Positions 15,497-17,437 of a DNA stretch of 17,437 nt are shown piece after piece. The stretch is from the NCBI GenBank assembly GCA_049433545.1, contig JBMTEY010000042.1, forward strand, positions 1 through 17,437. The letters are read 5' to 3'. Numbering within the stretch: position 1 is the first letter of the stretch; each line of letters starts with the position of its first letter. The notes below the pieces were generated by a model. The model ran no database searches. It was not told where the DNA came from and was given only the letters and a program-made list of their open reading frames with translations. Position numbers and translations under genes: made by a program. The DNA comes from Ga0077527 sp049433545. GTDB taxonomy: Bacteria; Pseudomonadota; Gammaproteobacteria; Burkholderiales; SG8-41.

Positions 15497-17005
15497 ATGC
15501 GCACCATCCGCCACATCGTCGACGCCCAGGCCGCGAAACAACCCGCCGCGGTGTGGCTGATCGCGCCCGAAACCGGCAGGGTCATGAATTACGGACAACT
15601 GCAGCGCGAATCGCGCGAACTCGGCAGCTATCTGCTCGGCCTCGGTCTCAACAAGGGCGACAAGGTCGCGCTGATGCTGCACAACAGCTACCAGACCGCG
15701 CGACTGCTGATCGGCGTGATGTACTCCGGCTTCATGGTCGCGCCGCTGAACCTGCTGGCACAGCCGTCGCAGCTCGCCTATGTGCTCGACCATTCCGACA
15801 CCCGGGTGGTGTTCACCAGCGGTGAATTCGCCGAACGGCTGCAGGCAGCCCTGGCGAATGTCGACCGCGACATCACCGTCATTGCCATCGATCCCGACGG
15901 ACTCGACCTGTCCGAACGCGAAACGCTGCCCGATGTACCGCTGCCGGAAGTTTCGGAAGCCGACGACGCCCTGCTGATGTACACCTCGGGCACCACCGGC
16001 AAACCGAAAGGCTGCGTGCTCTCCAACCGCAGCGTGGTCGCCGGCGGGGAATACACCAGCGCCGCACACGAACTGACTGCGAAAGACCGCGTGCTCTGCG
16101 CGATGCCGCTGTACCACATCAACGGCCAGATCGTCACCACGGTGGCGCCGCTGGTGCACGGCGGCAGCGTGGTTATGCCGCACCGCTTCAGCGTCAGCAA
16201 CTACTGGGAACTGGTCACGCGCCACCGCTGCACCTGGATCAACGTGGTGCCGACCATCATCAGCTATCTGCTCAATGCGCCCGATCCGCGCGACCGCGGC
16301 TACGACATCTCGCGCGTCCGCTTCTGCCGCTCGGCTTCCGCCCCGCTGCCGCCGGAACTGCACCGCGCGTTCGAGGACAAATTCGGCATCGGCATCATCG
16401 AAACCTTCGGCATGACCGAAACCAATGCGCCCTGCTTCACCAATCCGATAGATCCGGCCAAACGCAAGATCGGCAGTCCCGGCACCGCCTTCGGCAACGA
16501 AGCGAAAGTGATCGACCCTGCCACCGGCCGCGAACAGCCGCGCGGCACGCCCGGCGAACTGATGGTGCGCGGCGACAACGTGATGACCGGCTATTACAAG
16601 GATCCGGAAAACACCGCAAAGACGCTGGAGCCCGACGGCTGGATGCACACCGGCGACCTCGGCTACATGGATGAAGACGGTTTCGTCTTTGTCACCGGCC
16701 GCAGCAAGGAACTGATCATCAAGGGCGGCGAAAACATCGCGCCGCGCGAAATCGACGAAGCCCTGCTGAAACACCCCGCCGTGCTCGAAGCTGCCGCGGT
16801 CGGCATCCCCGACGCCAACTACGGGCAGGACATCATGGTCTGCGTGATCCTGAAACCCGGCATGGCATGCACGATTGAAGCGCTCACCGAGTTTTCACAG
16901 CGCGAACTCGGCAAATACAAGACGCCGAAGATCATCCGCTTCGTCAGCGAACTGCCGAAGGGGCCTTCGGGGAAAGTACAGCGGCTGAAACTGCTGGAAA
17001 ACTGA
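15497..17005 (+). CDS. sauT: AMP-forming acyl-CoA ligase, SauT-like (sulfoacetate-CoA ligase candidate)
   Basis: A 502-residue adenylate-forming enzyme that activates a carboxylic acid with ATP to an acyl-AMP and then to the CoA thioester. The AMP-binding loop MYTSGTTGKPKG is at residues 161-172, the A5 motif ETFGMTET at 302-309, HTGDLGYMDEDGF at 384-396 and the hinge GRSKELIIKGGENI at 401-414. The catalytic lysine is K493 in PSGKVQR. The length suits a small-acid ligase lacking a long-chain extension. The start gives a family-like N-terminus but has no clear Shine-Dalgarno. Next to an acylating dehydrogenase, the likely order is acid to acyl-CoA to aldehyde, as in the C. necator sulfoacetate route. 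Ligases of this class are hard to assign by eye, so other short acids remain possible. Confidence 0.7.
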   Translation: MRTIRHIVDAQAAKQPAAVWLIAPETGRVMNYGQLQRESRELGSYLLGLGLNKGDKVALMLHNSYQTARLLIGVMYSGFMVAPLNLLAQPSQLAYVLDHSDTRVVFTSGEFAERLQAALANVDRDITVIAIDPDGLDLSERETLPDVPLPEVSEADDALLMYTSGTTGKPKGCVLSNRSVVAGGEYTSAAHELTAKDRVLCAMPLYHINGQIVTTVAPLVHGGSVVMPHRFSVSNYWELVTRHRCTWINVVPTIISYLLNAPDPRDRGYDISRVRFCRSASAPLPPELHRAFEDKFGIGIIETFGMTETNAPCFTNPIDPAKRKIGSPGTAFGNEAKVIDPATGREQPRGTPGELMVRGDNVMTGYYKDPENTAKTLEPDGWMHTGDLGYMDEDGFVFVTGRSKELIIKGGENIAPREIDEALLKHPAVLEAAAVGIPDANYGQDIMVCVILKPGMACTIEALTEFSQRELGKYKTPKIIRFVSELPKGPSGKVQRLKLLEN

Positions 17006-17010
17006 CGCGA

Positions 17011-17379
17011 TCAGCTCAGACGCGGAAGGCTGAGCATGGCCGCGAGTCCACCCTCTGACCTGTTGGACAGCGTGATCCGCCCGCCATGCAGTTCCACCAC
17101 ATTCTTCGCAATCGCCAGCCCGAGCCCGGTGCCGCCGGTATCGCGGTTGCGTGAGCCTTCGACGCGGTAGAACGGCTCGAACACTTTTTCGAGCTGGTCC
17201 GGCGGCAGGCCCGGACCTTCATCGAGGATGCTGATCTGCAAGCGTTCGGCGTTGTCGTCGATCACGACCTTTGCCGTCCCGCCGTACTTGATCGCGTTTT
17301 CCAGCAGGTTGGCGAGGCAGCGCTTCAGCGCCTGCGGCCGCCCCGGATACGGGCTGGCCGCATGGCCTTCGATGGTCAC
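17011..17379 (-). CDS. Sensor histidine kinase, C-terminal ATP-binding fragment
   Basis: The visible frame encodes the C-terminal catalytic domain of a two-component sensor kinase (EnvZ-like HATPase). It has the N-box NLLENAIKYGG, the G1 box DEGPGLPP, the F-box VFEPFYRVEG and the G2 box GGTGLGLAIAKNVVELHGG. The phosphoacceptor His domain, sensor and membrane segments are absent. The coordinates start at a GTG (17379) only because the same frame meets a TGA at 17397-17395. That GTG is unlikely to be the true start, since the domain would begin without its His domain. The two other minus-strand frames across 17380-17437 show no recognisable kinase sequence. The gene is convergent with the ligase gene, five bases apart, and is probably functionally unrelated to it. 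Confidence 0.8.
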   Translation of the reverse strand: MTIEGHAASPYPGRPQALKRCLANLLENAIKYGGTAKVVIDDNAERLQISILDEGPGLPPDQLEKVFEPFYRVEGSRNRDTGGTGLGLAIAKNVVELHGGRITLSNRSEGGLAAMLSLPRLS

Positions 17380-17437
17380 AACACAAGGCGTTTTTCAGCG
17401 TGCTCGCCTGCGCCATCCAGACCACCCCGGAAAAAGC

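Overview
The window is GC-rich, densely coded bacterial chromosome. The organism is most likely a betaproteobacterium: the NuoA-G sequences, the order tpiA-secG-tRNA-Leu-nuoA, and a periplasmic Bug/TctC-type binding protein all point that way (inference from family knowledge, no search run). No IS element, phage gene, CRISPR array or rRNA is visible.

Left block (1-8366, all minus strand, so transcribed from high to low coordinates). tpiA (triosephosphate isomerase) is followed by secG (SecYEG translocase subunit), a tRNA-Leu(GAG), and then nuoA, B, C, D, E, F, G and the first codons of nuoH. The nuo genes are packed with 1-29 nt gaps or 1-4 nt start/stop overlaps. They supply the three membrane-anchor/quinone-site subunits B, C and D, the NADH-oxidising E, F and G, and the first membrane subunit A of respiratory complex I. 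All Fe-S cysteine sets expected for NuoB, E, F and G are present.

Middle block (8484-10493, minus strand). A small class I SAM-dependent methyltransferase of unknown substrate is followed upstream by a homospermidine synthase (NAD-dependent polyamine enzyme).

Right block (10494-17005, plus strand). A 414-nt divergent intergenic region holds a 16-20 bp palindrome of LacI-family operator type, overlapping the -35 of a weak promoter candidate. Five genes follow in one apparent operon: a secreted Bug/TctC binding protein, the TctB and TctA membrane subunits, an acylating (CoA-dependent) aldehyde dehydrogenase resembling SauS, and an AMP-forming acyl-CoA ligase resembling SauT. The set reads as a catabolic module: a small organic acid is bound in the periplasm, imported by the tripartite tricarboxylate-type transporter, activated to its CoA thioester and reduced to the aldehyde. 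The closest known logic is sulfoacetate degradation (SauT then SauS), here with a TctABC carrier in place of the MFS protein SauU. The next enzyme (Xsc) is not in the window, so the substrate remains a hypothesis.

Right edge (17011-17437, minus strand). A convergent fragment carries the ATP-binding domain of a sensor histidine kinase. Its reading frame is interrupted 18 nt upstream of the only visible start, so it is truncated, frameshifted or affected by a sequence-end error.
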